Shown here: in pieces, positions 15,811 through 25,374 of the stretch
Layout: every line of letters begins with the position of its first letter
How positions within the stretch are numbered: the stretch's first letter is position 1
Source: Gammaproteobacteria bacterium MedPE
GTDB taxonomy: Bacteria; Pseudomonadota; Gammaproteobacteria; Enterobacterales; Psychrobiaceae
Assembly: GCA_001874365.1 (NCBI GenBank)
Contig: MPDF01000014.1
Span: forward strand, 1 to 41,178
DNA length: 41,178 nt
Direction of reading: 5' to 3'
Translations under genes and position numbers: made by a program
The notes under the pieces: model-generated
Told to the model about the DNA's origin: nothing
What the model saw: the letters and a program-made list of their open reading frames with translations, nothing else
Databases searched by the model: none

Positions 15811-17412
15811 TTAAAGTTTAAATTGTGCGACGTTGCGGTTTACTTCATCCATCGAAGCGATGATTTGTGTGCTGTTAGCATCTAATGTCATACTACCTTT
15901 GGCTGTTTGCTCTGCAATATCAATGATTTGTTCTAGATAACCATTCACATGAGCCGTCGCCGTTTTTTGCTCCTGAGTTTGCACACTAACAAATTCACTA
16001 CGCTCTTTAATCCCTACGACTCGCTCTAATACCTGATTAAGTGCTGTGGCGACTTCAGAGTTTTTATTAACACAACTATGAGCGCGCTGTGTCCCTGACT
16101 CCATCATCGTTTTAGCATCTTGTGCCTGCTGTAAAATGGTACTGATTGTGTCGTGAATATTGGTCGTAGATTCTTGTGTTTTCATGGCTAAAGTGCGAAT
16201 TTCATCCGCAACTACTGAGAACCCTCGGCCCGATTCACCAGCGCGTGCCGCTTCTATTGCAGCATTTAATGCAAGAAGATTAGTTTGATCGGCAATGGCT
16301 TCAATGACGTTAAGTACATCGGCTATTTGCGTGCTCGAGTTACTTAACGAATAAATGACATCGCTGGTTTTTTCAATATCTGCTGAAAGGTTTGCGATCT
16401 CATTAACCGCCTCTTCCACCAATTGAACGCTAACTTGAGTTTCTTCATGAATACCGTCTGCTTGAGTTTTAACTTGCCCCGCGCTTTGTTCGACAGTGTT
16501 CATTGATGAATTAACCTGAGTCATCGCACTACTGATATTATCAATCTCTACTTTTTGCTGAGAGGTACCGCGTTGAGTATTAACAGCGACATCTGAAAAG
16601 TTAGCTAAACGTTCCTTAGTTGTCGCTACCGATGCTGATATATCAGCGACAGTGACATGCACTTTAGCAATAAACTCATTAAATTCAGTAGACAATTGAG
16701 CCACTTCATCATCGCCTTTCATCGCTAAGCGTTTCGTTAAATCGCCATCGCCACGGGACAACTCAACAACAGCATCAATAAGCGTGTGAATAGGCTTAGT
16801 GAGTTTACCCGCTAGCACGATGGCAGAGATCAATGACACTAGTGCAATAACACCAAGCAACGATAAACTAACGATGAGTTTATCGCTAATTGAAATTTCC
16901 ACTTCGTTCGCACGTATTTGAGCGTCGTTTATTGTCGTTTCAACAAGTTTATTAAGGCGCTTTACGATATCGGTTTGCTGCTGATCTAACACGATTTGAG
17001 AAACTAGTGTCCCTTGCCTTTTACCGGATATTCGTTTTAATACGTTTTCAGACCAACGTTTTTCTAGTGTTTCAATTTGCTGGATCTCCTGAGCCATTGA
17101 CGTTGAGAAGCTGTTGTCTTTTGCAATGGTTAATTGTTTTTCAAATTGCGTAATAATACTCTTAAAATCACGTTTAACAGCGTCACTTGATTGGGGCTGA
17201 GTCATTTGAGTAATACTAGCTGCAAATTGATTTGCTTGGTTAAAAATATCCCCCGCTGAGCGACTGCTGCTAACAGCATTTAATGGCTGTTTAAACGCAA
17301 ACACCGTCACACTGCCTTGTTCTTTTAACGCAATAACCAAGTAGACGCTGAGCGCAGAAAACACCAGAATCATACTGATAAAGCTTAATAACAGTTTGTT
17401 TCGAATCGTCAT
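15811..17412 (-). CDS. Methyl-accepting chemotaxis protein
   Basis: A 533-residue membrane chemoreceptor. Membrane helix 1 at about residues 9-28, a helical periplasmic domain of about 155 residues, membrane helix 2 at about 185-205, HAMP at about 206-258 ([25 protein letters not shown]) and a long signalling coil whose tip holds the conserved [20 protein letters not shown]. There is no C-terminal CheR-docking pentapeptide. It starts 9 bp after the stop of the di-heme peroxidase gene with AGGACG upstream, so the two are co-translated. The ligand is unknown; the pairing hints at sensing linked to peroxide or respiration. Confidence 0.92.
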   Translation of the reverse strand: MTIRNKLLLSFISMILVFSALSVYLVIALKEQGSVTVFAFKQPLNAVSSSRSAGDIFNQANQFAASITQMTQPQSSDAVKRDFKSIITQFEKQLTIAKDNSFSTSMAQEIQQIETLEKRWSENVLKRISGKRQGTLVSQIVLDQQQTDIVKRLNKLVETTINDAQIRANEVEISISDKLIVSLSLLGVIALVSLISAIVLAGKLTKPIHTLIDAVVELSRGDGDLTKRLAMKGDDEVAQLSTEFNEFIAKVHVTVADISASVATTKERLANFSDVAVNTQRGTSQQKVEIDNISSAMTQVNSSMNTVEQSAGQVKTQADGIHEETQVSVQLVEEAVNEIANLSADIEKTSDVIYSLSNSSTQIADVLNVIEAIADQTNLLALNAAIEAARAGESGRGFSVVADEIRTLAMKTQESTTNIHDTISTILQQAQDAKTMMESGTQRAHSCVNKNSEVATALNQVLERVVGIKERSEFVSVQTQEQKTATAHVNGYLEQIIDIAEQTAKGSMTLDANSTQIIASMDEVNRNVAQFKL

Positions 17413-17421
17413 TGTGGCGTC

Positions 17422-18429
17422 CTAATACGGTAAAATGGGCAAAGTCACAGGTTTGTCGTCACCGGTAAGCGTTAATAAAAATGCTTTGATATCGGCAACT
17501 TCTTGCGAGGTTAATTGGATGTTTATGAGTTGCGGTGACCGTGACTCTCGCGTGACCAAATCAGACGCGTAGTGCTCGATAACCTCTTCTAGTGTTTTAA
17601 AACGTCCATCGTGCATATAGGGGGCACGCTGACCAATATTACGTAACCCTGGTGTCTTGAATGCGAAGTTTTCTAAGGCGTTATTTGTGCGTGCGCCGAG
17701 CCCTTTGTCAGTGCCAGACAATGCAATATCGTGAAATCTATTGTCGGTAAAATTCCAACCTGTATGGCAGGTCATACACAGTGCTTTACCATTAAATAGT
17801 TCAAAGCCTCGTTTAGCTTGATGAGAAATAGCCTTTTGATCACCTTCAATCCAGCGATCAAAGGGCGCAATGCCAGACACAATAGTGCGCTCAAAGGTCG
17901 CGATCGCTTTCTTGATATTTTCAGTAGTAACACCTTCACCATTAAAGGCTCGCTGAAACCATGTTTGATACTGAGGTACAGCACTAAGGCGCTCAACCAC
18001 AACGGCCATTGGTGTATTCATTTCTACCGTTGACTCTATTGGCCCTTGTGCTTGTTCTTCAAGCGTTGGCGCACGACCGTCCCAAAAAAACTGATTGCCC
18101 CATGCTGCATTAATAACCGTCGGAGAGTGGCGATCTAATGCAGTATTTTGTGCGCCCACAGACAGTGTTGTGGCATCTTCCCAACCAAAGCTTGGGTTAT
18201 GACAAGTGGCACAGGTCATATTAAAGTTTTGCGATAAACGCGGATCAAAAAACAACATTTTCCCTAATGCTGCCTTTTCTGCTGAGTACAAGTTATTACT
18301 CGGAAAAGGAATTTCAGTGGGACGTTTATACAATGCTTGCCATTGATTGGCACTTGTCGGTAATGAAAAAATTACCAAGCAAGAAAGAATAAATTGCGGA
18401 ATTCGCAATAAAAAAACACTTTTTTTCAA
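17422..18429 (-). CDS. Periplasmic di-heme cytochrome c peroxidase (CcpA/MauG superfamily)
   Basis: A 335-residue exported di-heme protein. Signal peptide about residues 1-27 (ending PTSA). Two heme-binding CxxCH sites: CATCH at 73-77 and CMTCH at 218-222. FFWDGRA (near 115) and RAPYMHDGRFKTL (near 268) are family signatures; Met272 sits where peroxidases have their methionine ligand, whereas MauG has a tyrosine, so I favour peroxidase activity (hydrogen peroxide to water using electrons from small cytochromes). Start is TTG at 18429 with AGGAG 7 bases upstream. It is the first gene of an operon with the chemoreceptor and is divergent from the TPR/ATP-grasp gene. Confidence 0.9.
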   Translation of the reverse strand: MKKSVFLLRIPQFILSCLVIFSLPTSANQWQALYKRPTEIPFPSNNLYSAEKAALGKMLFFDPRLSQNFNMTCATCHNPSFGWEDATTLSVGAQNTALDRHSPTVINAAWGNQFFWDGRAPTLEEQAQGPIESTVEMNTPMAVVVERLSAVPQYQTWFQRAFNGEGVTTENIKKAIATFERTIVSGIAPFDRWIEGDQKAISHQAKRGFELFNGKALCMTCHTGWNFTDNRFHDIALSGTDKGLGARTNNALENFAFKTPGLRNIGQRAPYMHDGRFKTLEEVIEHYASDLVTRESRSPQLINIQLTSQEVADIKAFLLTLTGDDKPVTLPILPY

Positions 18430-18614
18430 GACATTGCTCCTGATTACACAGTATATTTGTAAATAAGATGACGAAGATAAGGGTTAGCAATAAATAATCT
18501 ATTGATTAGACTTATCCGTTGACAGGACATCAGAAAGTGAATTGATAGATAATATTTCACTGGATTTGGAATAAGTTATGCCATGTGACACTAGTCACTA
18601 AAGAGTGAATACAG

Positions 18615-20120
18615 ATGACTCAAGAAAACGATCCCATTGCCTTAATGCAACAAGGTAATTACGAAGCAGCAAGAGCTGGCTTTAAGGCACAGCTAGAAAA
18701 AAATCCAACAGCCGTCAATGCACTGCACTTTTATGGCATGCTTTCTATCATCCTTAATGATATTGCCGATGGTATTAGCTATATGTCGTTGAGCCTATCG
18801 CTATCTCCTGATAACTCTGCATTTATTAGTAATGCGATTCAAGCATTGGAATTGTTAGCACACAACAAGCATGGCAATGCTAATAAAATACTGAGCCAAC
18901 AGTTAACAAAAGCGACTAAAAATCATGTACCTAGTGCCCTCAGTGTTGCCAAGTTTTACCTTAAAAAAAAGCAAGCTAAAGATTGCTTAGACGTGTTGGC
19001 GCCTCATACTTCTCCGTCATTTGAAACACTGTTCTATAAGGCTATCGCTCATCAATTATTGTCACAAAAAGAAGTCGCGCGCCGCGCAATGGAACGGGCA
19101 TTAACCTGCAAACCTTATCATCCCCTCTATTCTAGTAAAGAGGCCAACGACAAGCCGCGTGTATTGCTGATTTATGCCTTAGAAAACCTTGATTTTGTGC
19201 CACAAATTGGTGATGAGATCGCTTTTAGTATTTATGGCGGTCATTTTGATGCCAACAAGTTCATTGATATAAACCAAGTCAATATTAGCCGTTTGTTTGT
19301 GAGTGATAGTGATAACTTTAGAGAGTCAGTAAAACAACTTGGCCATTATGACTTAATCATCAATTGTATCGCTGATATGGAAGTTTGCGCTAATGCACTG
19401 ACGCTATTGACTCAGTTTGAACGTTTTACTCATGAAACAATTAATCCACCAACGGCTGTGTTAAATACATCGCGCGTAGATATTTACCAACAATTGTCAT
19501 CATTATCTTTACAAATTGCCGACACTAATATTTTTCACTCTAATGCGCAGTTTGCTCATTATAATAGTGGGTTTCCAGCGTTAGCTCGTCCACTTGGCAG
19601 CAGCACAGGGATAGGGTTAGTAAAGCTTGAAGATAAAGAGTCTCTTGACCAATATTTATCACAAAGCAATGGTGAAATACTCAATATTTGTCCATTCATC
19701 GACTTTAAATCAAGCGATGGTTTATACCGAAAGTATCGCGTGTTTGTTATCGATGGTGAGATCTATCCGGAGCATTGTGTTGCCCATAACCACTGGAATG
19801 TACATAGCTCGTCACGGATGACATTAATGAAAGATAATGAACAACTGCGCCAACAAGAGCGACTTTTTGTCGACGATATATCTACTGTCTTGTCCCCTGC
19901 ACATCAAGCAACCATTAAACAAATTTATAAGAAACTGTCACTTGATTATTTTGGCATTGATTTTTCGTTCACGACTGACGGGGAGCTTTTAATATTTGAA
20001 GCGAATGCAGGAATGAGAGTTAATACAGACTATTTGAAGGACTTTGAATACTTGACTACGCCAATTACCAAAATAATTGACGCATTCAAACAAATGATTA
20101 ACTACCGAATAACGACTTAA
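18615..20120 (+). CDS. TPR/ATP-grasp fusion protein of unknown substrate
   Basis: A 501-residue cytosolic protein with no signal peptide. Residues about 1-175 form degenerate TPR helices (QGNYEAARAGFKAQLEKNPTAVNALHFYGML, then a second set ending AMERALTCKPYHPLYSS). A middle domain (about 185-290) resembles the pre-ATP-grasp fold. The C-terminal part (about 310-490) is ATP-grasp-like: ALARPLGSSTGIGLVKL as the nucleotide-binding loop, YRKYRVFVIDGEIYPEH, and the metal-binding GIDFSFTTDGELLIFEANAGM with the Glu and Asn that hold magnesium. Such enzymes join a carboxylate to an amine or thiol with ATP. I recognise no specific pathway; a peptide-modifying ligase with TPRs for partner binding is an inference. 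Confidence 0.75.
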   Translation: MTQENDPIALMQQGNYEAARAGFKAQLEKNPTAVNALHFYGMLSIILNDIADGISYMSLSLSLSPDNSAFISNAIQALELLAHNKHGNANKILSQQLTKATKNHVPSALSVAKFYLKKKQAKDCLDVLAPHTSPSFETLFYKAIAHQLLSQKEVARRAMERALTCKPYHPLYSSKEANDKPRVLLIYALENLDFVPQIGDEIAFSIYGGHFDANKFIDINQVNISRLFVSDSDNFRESVKQLGHYDLIINCIADMEVCANALTLLTQFERFTHETINPPTAVLNTSRVDIYQQLSSLSLQIADTNIFHSNAQFAHYNSGFPALARPLGSSTGIGLVKLEDKESLDQYLSQSNGEILNICPFIDFKSSDGLYRKYRVFVIDGEIYPEHCVAHNHWNVHSSSRMTLMKDNEQLRQQERLFVDDISTVLSPAHQATIKQIYKKLSLDYFGIDFSFTTDGELLIFEANAGMRVNTDYLKDFEYLTTPITKIIDAFKQMINYRITT

Positions 20121-20149
20121 TTACTGTTTAAACGGCGTTAACACTTAGG

Positions 20150-21367
20150 TTAAAAATAATATTCTAAACTCACTTCAATATTATCATCATTGCGTAAGTT
20201 ATAGAGTACATTACTCGGTTCATTGCTACTGAAAATACGCGCATCGACACGCCATTTCCAGTTGTCGTCTATACGACTGGAAGCCTCAACAAATGCACTG
20301 CGCGTGTTTGAATGATCGAGATCTTGAATCATGCCAAAGAGCACTTCTGTGCCATTTACATCATTGACTACCAAACGAGAACCTAACATTACATCATTTT
20401 GTCCTGCGGCTTCAAAGCTGCTGTCGCGATCGTCAAACTGATATTCCATTAACCAGCCGATGTCCCACACCGAATCAAACACGCCAACAGAGGTGTATTC
20501 AAACCCCGTAGTCATTGCAAAATAATCCTGCGGGACAAACAAAGAATCATCATCATAGTGACGTGTTATCCCTTCAAATTTCAGGATCCATGAATCCACA
20601 ACAGCCAACACGTCAACGCCCACTTGTGATATTTGACGATAATATGCACTTAGCGAAACCCTGTCTCCACGATTATTACTATTGAGTGAAAGGTTAGGAT
20701 CACGTGATGTGCCATCAAAATAAGAGACGCCAAGCTCCCATATATCAATGCTATGGCTCCAACGTACAGCAAAGTCAACGTGATGTTCTTCATCAGACGA
20801 TTGATATTTCACGTTGTCAGTATCCACGATATAAGGCCCGCGCAAGCGCCCGTTTTCGCCAGCAAAAGTTCGCTCACGAAACCCCGGTAGTACAAACAAA
20901 TCCAAATTACCCCAGTCACGAACCAAGGTTAGATTAATCATTGGCTGACCCAATTTATCTTCGCCATCAACGGCTTCAATAGCATCAGTTTGATTAATGA
21001 TATCAACTAAATGCGCCGACTCAGTTTGTCCCCAAAAAACACTGCCGATACCTGTCCGTATTTCCCAATCGTCACCGACGTGAAGCCACATCAGTTCACG
21101 AATATCGCCATGGCTACGTTCGTCGTCTTCGTTATCCCAACGGTAAAACGGTTTAAACGTAATACTATCTAAATCATCATTCCAACTGTGATAAATTTCT
21201 GGCTCAATAAACATTGAAAACTGTTTATCAACTTGCTTTGGATACAAAGCATCTTGCGTATATAAGCGATAATCCGCAGCCGCTTTTACCGACACTTGCG
21301 TCTCGGCAAAGCTACAGGTTGCGATTAAGCCACTTAATGCGATAGCCAGTGTGCTTAATCGATTCAT
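20150..21367 (-). CDS. Outer membrane beta-barrel protein of an RND transport operon
   Basis: A 405-residue exported protein. Signal peptide residues 1-21 (ending CSFA). The rest alternates polar and hydrophobic residues as membrane beta strands do, and the final residues VSLEYYF form the aromatic C-terminal signal used for barrel assembly. It resembles DUF1302-type porins that accompany MmpL-like RND exporters, but I cannot assign the family firmly. The start codon overlaps the stop of the LolA-like gene by one base (TAATG), so the two are coupled. It is last in the operon and probably provides the outer-membrane step for the exported substrate. Confidence 0.75.
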   Translation of the reverse strand: MNRLSTLAIALSGLIATCSFAETQVSVKAAADYRLYTQDALYPKQVDKQFSMFIEPEIYHSWNDDLDSITFKPFYRWDNEDDERSHGDIRELMWLHVGDDWEIRTGIGSVFWGQTESAHLVDIINQTDAIEAVDGEDKLGQPMINLTLVRDWGNLDLFVLPGFRERTFAGENGRLRGPYIVDTDNVKYQSSDEEHHVDFAVRWSHSIDIWELGVSYFDGTSRDPNLSLNSNNRGDRVSLSAYYRQISQVGVDVLAVVDSWILKFEGITRHYDDDSLFVPQDYFAMTTGFEYTSVGVFDSVWDIGWLMEYQFDDRDSSFEAAGQNDVMLGSRLVVNDVNGTEVLFGMIQDLDHSNTRSAFVEASSRIDDNWKWRVDARIFSSNEPSNVLYNLRNDDNIEVSLEYYF

Positions 21368-22161
21368 TATCTAGCTCTCTTTAACGTCGCCTTGTTAAAG
21401 TCTTTAGCGTTAAGACCCGTATTAAATGCCAGCTCTTCAATCAAATAATCAGTGCTTTTTTTGGTTTGATTATTCGTCATGTTTTGTTTGTGTGAACGCC
21501 AATATTTGTCTAAATACAATTTGTAATCAGAAAAGGTTAGCGTTTTCAGCAAACTGTTTTTACGATCATAAAATTCAATTTTATGTGCGCGATAATGTGA
21601 ATGATCCATCCAAATAATTTGACGGGTATAACCCGAGTTTTTATCAACTGGATCTAGTTCAACAACATACGATAGCTCACCATTGATGGTTTCATCACGT
21701 AAAAATTTGTAGGTATATTTTTCAATTTCAAACGAGCTCAAATCTTCAAATGCAAACTCACTGCCCATAAACGGACCTGACTTATTACGTGAAGCAATAC
21801 GTTTAACTCGCTTAAGCGCTGGTAAGTACATCCATTGCTCATCAGACTTAACAGCGTGAGAGAAGCTCAAGAACGCCGTGCCTTTTACATCACGAGGCTG
21901 TTGAAAAATAGTCAGCGCTTTGTCGCCATCGTCAGCCACTTCAAGCGATTTAATTTTCATTTTACGTACTGTTTCTTGTCCTTTAGCATTACGTAAAATC
22001 ATTTGTGCTTTGGCGGTTGAATCTCCCCAACCAATGTCTCGAGCTTTGCGCTCTTTAGCAATTGCCAATCCCTTTTCTTGGGCAGTTTGTGCCAGCACAG
22101 ATCCCGCAATTAAGCTTAATCCTAAGGCGGATACTGTCAATAATTTATGCAGCTTGTTCAT
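21367..22161 (-). CDS. LolA-like periplasmic protein (outer membrane lipoprotein-sorting family)
   Basis: A 264-residue exported protein with a signal peptide (residues 1-24, ending GSVLA). The body matches the LolA-like family annotated 'outer membrane lipoprotein-sorting protein': WGDSTAKAQMILRNAKGQE, LTIFQQPRDVKGTAFLSFSH, WMYLPALKRVKRIASRNKSGPFMGSEFAFEDLS, and a C-terminal half-barrel. Such proteins carry lipid-like molecules across the periplasm in a hydrophobic cup. The gene starts 17 bp inside the RND permease gene and ends one base into the barrel gene, so all three are one coupled unit. Confidence 0.88.
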   Translation of the reverse strand: MNKLHKLLTVSALGLSLIAGSVLAQTAQEKGLAIAKERKARDIGWGDSTAKAQMILRNAKGQETVRKMKIKSLEVADDGDKALTIFQQPRDVKGTAFLSFSHAVKSDEQWMYLPALKRVKRIASRNKSGPFMGSEFAFEDLSSFEIEKYTYKFLRDETINGELSYVVELDPVDKNSGYTRQIIWMDHSHYRAHKIEFYDRKNSLLKTLTFSDYKLYLDKYWRSHKQNMTNNQTKKSTDYLIEELAFNTGLNAKDFNKATLKRAR

Positions 22162-24487
22162 CGCTTGCTCCTTGTGATTTTTCTGAATTTGAAGTTTTGT
22201 CTAACCATAGTAAATAGGCAGGTAAGAATAAGAAATCAACAACTAATGCGGCCACAATAATTATTGCGGTTAGCAGGCCCATATCGGCATTAAGTCTAAA
22301 CGACGACAACGCTAGAATTGAGAAGCCGATTGCTAACACGAGCGTTGTTATCCACAATGCTTGACCAACACTGGCAAAGGAATAACGGATACTATCTTGT
22401 GTTGATTTACCTTCATTCTTGGCATGTTGGTATTTACTTAAAAAGTGCACGGTATCGTCAACAATAATACCCAAGGTCATACTTAGTACGACGGATAGTC
22501 CCATGTTGATTTCACCGGAATACATTCCCCAAATACCAAACCCGATACAGGCTGGCACTAGATTTGGGATCAAGCTAATTGCTCCTAAGCGCCATGAACG
22601 TAATGCAAACACCAACAGCCCTGAAATCAACACCAATGCGAACAGTGTTCCCATCAGCATGCTGCTCATATTTTGTTGCCCGATGTGAGCAAACATTAAG
22701 TTAGGACTAGCAGCAGCCATACGTAAATTTGGTGCATTTTGAGCCATCCATTGCTGAGTACGTTGTTCAAACTCAGTAAATTCAACGCTGCCTAGGTTTT
22801 GTAAAATTGCGGTAATGCGTGTTGCTGACTTATCAATATTGATTTGATTATTCAGATCAAGACCGTACGGCAGTGACATCTCATATAACAACAAATACTG
22901 TGCTGATAATTCTCTGTCTTGAGGTAAACGGTAATACGACTCGTCATCTCCGTGCATGTTCTTATTTAAACGCTTGAAGGTATCACTAATCGTTAATACG
23001 TGATCAACTTCTGGTTGCGCACGTAGCCAGTTACTAAAGGCATCGACTGTTTTCAACATCTCTGGCTTATTAAGCCCAGATGCTTCTTCACTGTAAAGCG
23101 CGAAATCAATGGTCGACATACCACTTATGTTTTCCTGCTGGAAATCAGTTGACTGTCTAAACGCGGTACTTTCATCAAAATAATCGGTGGCAATGTCATT
23201 CACATTATTGTTAAAGGTTGCCGTTATCGCAATCACCATAACAATTAAAGAAATTGGCAATAGTCGACGATGATTATCAATGACTTTGTCACCTAATCGT
23301 TCGATCCAATGACTTTTTCCAGTGGTTACTTTAACTGCGCGCATCGGTAATATTTTCAAAATAGCTGGCAATAAGGTAACTGACAACACGAAAGCAATCA
23401 TGACACCTAAGGCTGTTAAATTGCCTAAGTCCGCCAGTACCGGAACATCAGAGAAGTTCAGAGTTAAGAAGCCAATTGCTGTTGTCGCAGAAGTAATAAA
23501 AATAGGCATTAAATTGAGGTTCATACTGTACTCAAGCGCCTGCTCTTTCGTTTGTCCTTGCCTCATTGCATACAACATTGATGAAATGACATGGACACAA
23601 TCGGCAACGGCTAGCGTCATCACCATCGTTGGTACATTAACCGTTGCGGTACTTAAGAAATACCCCATCCATCCTGAAATCCCCATGGTTGAAGCAATAG
23701 AGACGATAATAATAATGAGCGTTGCAAAGGTTCCTGTAAAAGAACGTAATAATACCCATAAAATGATAATGACCATTAAGAACATCAACGGCACTAAGGT
23801 ACTTGCATCCTTCTGCGCTTCCGTCGCGAAGGAATCATTCATGAATACGATACCTGTGTGGTAGAACTCGTGATCAGGGTATTTATCTTTGAAACTGTCG
23901 GTTAAGTCGGTAATAGATTTTGCAATTTCCATCACGGCCAATGCCGCTTCCCCCGCTGTTTCAGGGTTATCACCATCAGGTAACTGAACGGTAATACTAA
24001 TGACAGCAACTTCTCCGTTCTCTGACACGATGCGTTTGACTAAATTAGGTTCAGAGGTTGCTATGCTCTTAGCTCTAGCGATAGCCTCTGGTGTCATAGA
24101 TTCAATATCCATGACGAGATCTTCGACGATTAGATCGTCTTCTTCTGCCCAGGTATGCTGATAATTAGAAAGTGAATCAACCCGTGTTGAACGAGGCGTT
24201 TGCCAGGATTCATCGGTTAATTCTTTAATGAGTTGAAGTGTATTTTTATTAAAAACATCACCCGATTTCGGTGCGATTATGATATTGGCATTTTCGTTTT
24301 TATTAAAAATACCCTGCATCTTTTCAAATGCAATTAACTGCGGATTTTCACTGCCGAAGAAAACTTTATAGTCACCTCGAAAATATAAATTTTGACCGCC
24401 CATTCCAGCCACTACAAAGAAAACAATGCCAAACAACAGCATTAACCACGGTTTCTTAATGACGACTTCAAGCCATAAACGTTTCAT
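22145..24487 (-). CDS. RND superfamily permease (MmpL/HpnN-like lipid exporter)
   Basis: A 780-residue inner-membrane protein of the RND superfamily in the MmpL/sterol-sensing-like branch. It has two homologous halves, each with one leading helix (residues about 13-30 in the first), a large periplasmic loop (to about 225) and a cluster of five helices (about 225-375, and about 610-770). The second-half helix NMGLSVVLSMTLGIIVDDTVHF carries the paired aspartates typical of proton-coupled members, and the first half has VMTLAVADCVH. Family members move hydrophobic molecules such as lipids or hopanoids. An AGGGA site precedes the ATG. It has its own promoter region with an operator, downstream of a terminator that ends the TetR gene. 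Confidence 0.9.
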   Translation of the reverse strand: MKRLWLEVVIKKPWLMLLFGIVFFVVAGMGGQNLYFRGDYKVFFGSENPQLIAFEKMQGIFNKNENANIIIAPKSGDVFNKNTLQLIKELTDESWQTPRSTRVDSLSNYQHTWAEEDDLIVEDLVMDIESMTPEAIARAKSIATSEPNLVKRIVSENGEVAVISITVQLPDGDNPETAGEAALAVMEIAKSITDLTDSFKDKYPDHEFYHTGIVFMNDSFATEAQKDASTLVPLMFLMVIIILWVLLRSFTGTFATLIIIIVSIASTMGISGWMGYFLSTATVNVPTMVMTLAVADCVHVISSMLYAMRQGQTKEQALEYSMNLNLMPIFITSATTAIGFLTLNFSDVPVLADLGNLTALGVMIAFVLSVTLLPAILKILPMRAVKVTTGKSHWIERLGDKVIDNHRRLLPISLIVMVIAITATFNNNVNDIATDYFDESTAFRQSTDFQQENISGMSTIDFALYSEEASGLNKPEMLKTVDAFSNWLRAQPEVDHVLTISDTFKRLNKNMHGDDESYYRLPQDRELSAQYLLLYEMSLPYGLDLNNQINIDKSATRITAILQNLGSVEFTEFEQRTQQWMAQNAPNLRMAAASPNLMFAHIGQQNMSSMLMGTLFALVLISGLLVFALRSWRLGAISLIPNLVPACIGFGIWGMYSGEINMGLSVVLSMTLGIIVDDTVHFLSKYQHAKNEGKSTQDSIRYSFASVGQALWITTLVLAIGFSILALSSFRLNADMGLLTAIIIVAALVVDFLFLPAYLLWLDKTSNSEKSQGASDEQAA

Positions 24488-24504
24488 GATTCTTATCCCT
24501 AAAT

Positions 24505-24517
24505 TGACGATTCGTCA
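24505..24517. promoter_or_regulatory. TetR operator upstream of the RND operon
   Basis: TGACG-ATT-CGTCA, a perfect 13-bp palindrome lying 18-30 bp before the RND permease start and after the TetR terminator. The same TGACG-N3-CGTCA form occurs twice in front of the TetR gene. A weak -35 (TTGAAC, minus strand, 24523-24528) lies just upstream, so a bound repressor would block the promoter. Confidence 0.75.
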
Positions 24518-24530
24518 CTTAAGTTCAAAT

Positions 24531-24556
24531 AAAAAGCAGCGTTAACTTAACGCTGC
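24531..24556 (-). terminator. Intrinsic terminator overlapping the TetR stop codon
   Basis: GCAGCGTTAA and its exact complement TTAACGCTGC are separated by one base (24536-24556). Read on the minus strand the hairpin is followed by TTTTTATTT. It covers the TetR stop codon, so the regulator and the RND operon are probably separate transcripts. Confidence 0.8.
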
Positions 24557-25312
24557 AACCTCTGCGGCAAAAACTTCTTTCCCAATGCGTTGCCAAGTAG
24601 CGTGATAATCCAACTCATCACTCATTGGCAGCCACTTTAATCCATCTAGTAGCACATTCATGTTAAACAATAATGCATTAGACATATCAAGTCTAGCAAC
24701 GGCTTCGGTGTCTTGTGCACTCGCTAAAATTGCACTTGAACCAAAAGACATAGACCACAACGCAAAACAAACTGCATTGATGTCATCGCGCCGGTTAGGT
24801 GTCATATCACCAGCCTCAATAGCTTGCGCAATAAGCTCATCAACTAGCAGAGTGATTTCCATCTCTAACTCTCGTTGAATCGCAATACGCCCTGTACTCG
24901 CCCGCTCTAACACCGCTGGTGTCTTAACCATTAATACACAAAATGACGCAGTCACATGCATTTGACTGTGTAGTTGGTGTGCATAAACTATGGCTAAACA
25001 CTTTTCGCGAGAACTACCTTGCATCTTCAACGCTCTTTTCACCAAAGAGATAATGAACTTCATTCCTTTGGTTGACAGCGCACAAAATAAATCTTCTTTG
25101 TTAGCGAAATGGTTATAAACAGTGCCCTTTGAATAATCACAAGCAGCCACTAATTTGTCCATTGTTAAACCTGAGAACCCTTCATGAGCCATGATTTTTT
25201 CAGCCACATCAAGTAGCTCCAACTCACGGTTCATTACGTTTTGTTCGCGTTTTGTTAGCGCCCGGCGAATAAAACATTTAGGGTTATCATTGCTATCACA
25301 TTTTTGCATCAT
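24542..25312 (-). CDS. TetR family repressor of the RND operon
   Basis: A TetR-type regulator of about 256 residues from the ATG at 25312 (a second ATG follows at 25309). The helix-turn-helix is DVAEKIMAHEGFSGLTMDKLVAACDYSKGTVYNHFANKEDLF, followed by a helical ligand-binding domain. The open frame extends to 25375, but that extension is encoded by the operator repeat itself, and a likely promoter begins transcription inside it, so the longer start is unlikely. An ATG at 25234, before NRELELLDVAEKI, is another possibility. Operators in front of its own gene and of the RND operon suggest autoregulation and repression relieved by a transported compound. Confidence 0.85.
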   Translation of the reverse strand: MMQKCDSNDNPKCFIRRALTKREQNVMNRELELLDVAEKIMAHEGFSGLTMDKLVAACDYSKGTVYNHFANKEDLFCALSTKGMKFIISLVKRALKMQGSSREKCLAIVYAHQLHSQMHVTASFCVLMVKTPAVLERASTGRIAIQRELEMEITLLVDELIAQAIEAGDMTPNRRDDINAVCFALWSMSFGSSAILASAQDTEAVARLDMSNALLFNMNVLLDGLKWLPMSDELDYHATWQRIGKEVFAAEVAALS

Positions 25313-25343
25313 TGGAACAACGGCTAAGCCGCCCTTAGTTTTT

Positions 25344-25374
25344 TGACGCTTCGTCAAACTTTGACGAAGCGTCA
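25344..25374. promoter_or_regulatory. Double TetR operator, 31-bp perfect inverted repeat
   Basis: Two 13-bp palindromes, TGACG-CTT-CGTCA (25344-25356) and TGACG-AAG-CGTCA (25362-25374), are arranged as mirror images around a single C at 25359, giving a perfect 15-bp inverted repeat. Their centres are 18 bp apart, a spacing typical of two repressor dimers binding side by side. The site covers the predicted transcription start of the TetR gene. Confidence 0.85.

Noticed and set aside
17422-18429. MauG-type protein-modifying enzyme as the role of the di-heme protein
   Set aside because: A methionine (Met272) occupies the axial-ligand position, as in peroxidases; MauG has tyrosine. No methylamine dehydrogenase gene is present.
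23322-23864. Plus-strand open frame of 180 codons inside the RND gene
   Set aside because: A long shadow on the opposite strand of a clear permease; composition reflects the complement of membrane helices and there is no start context.
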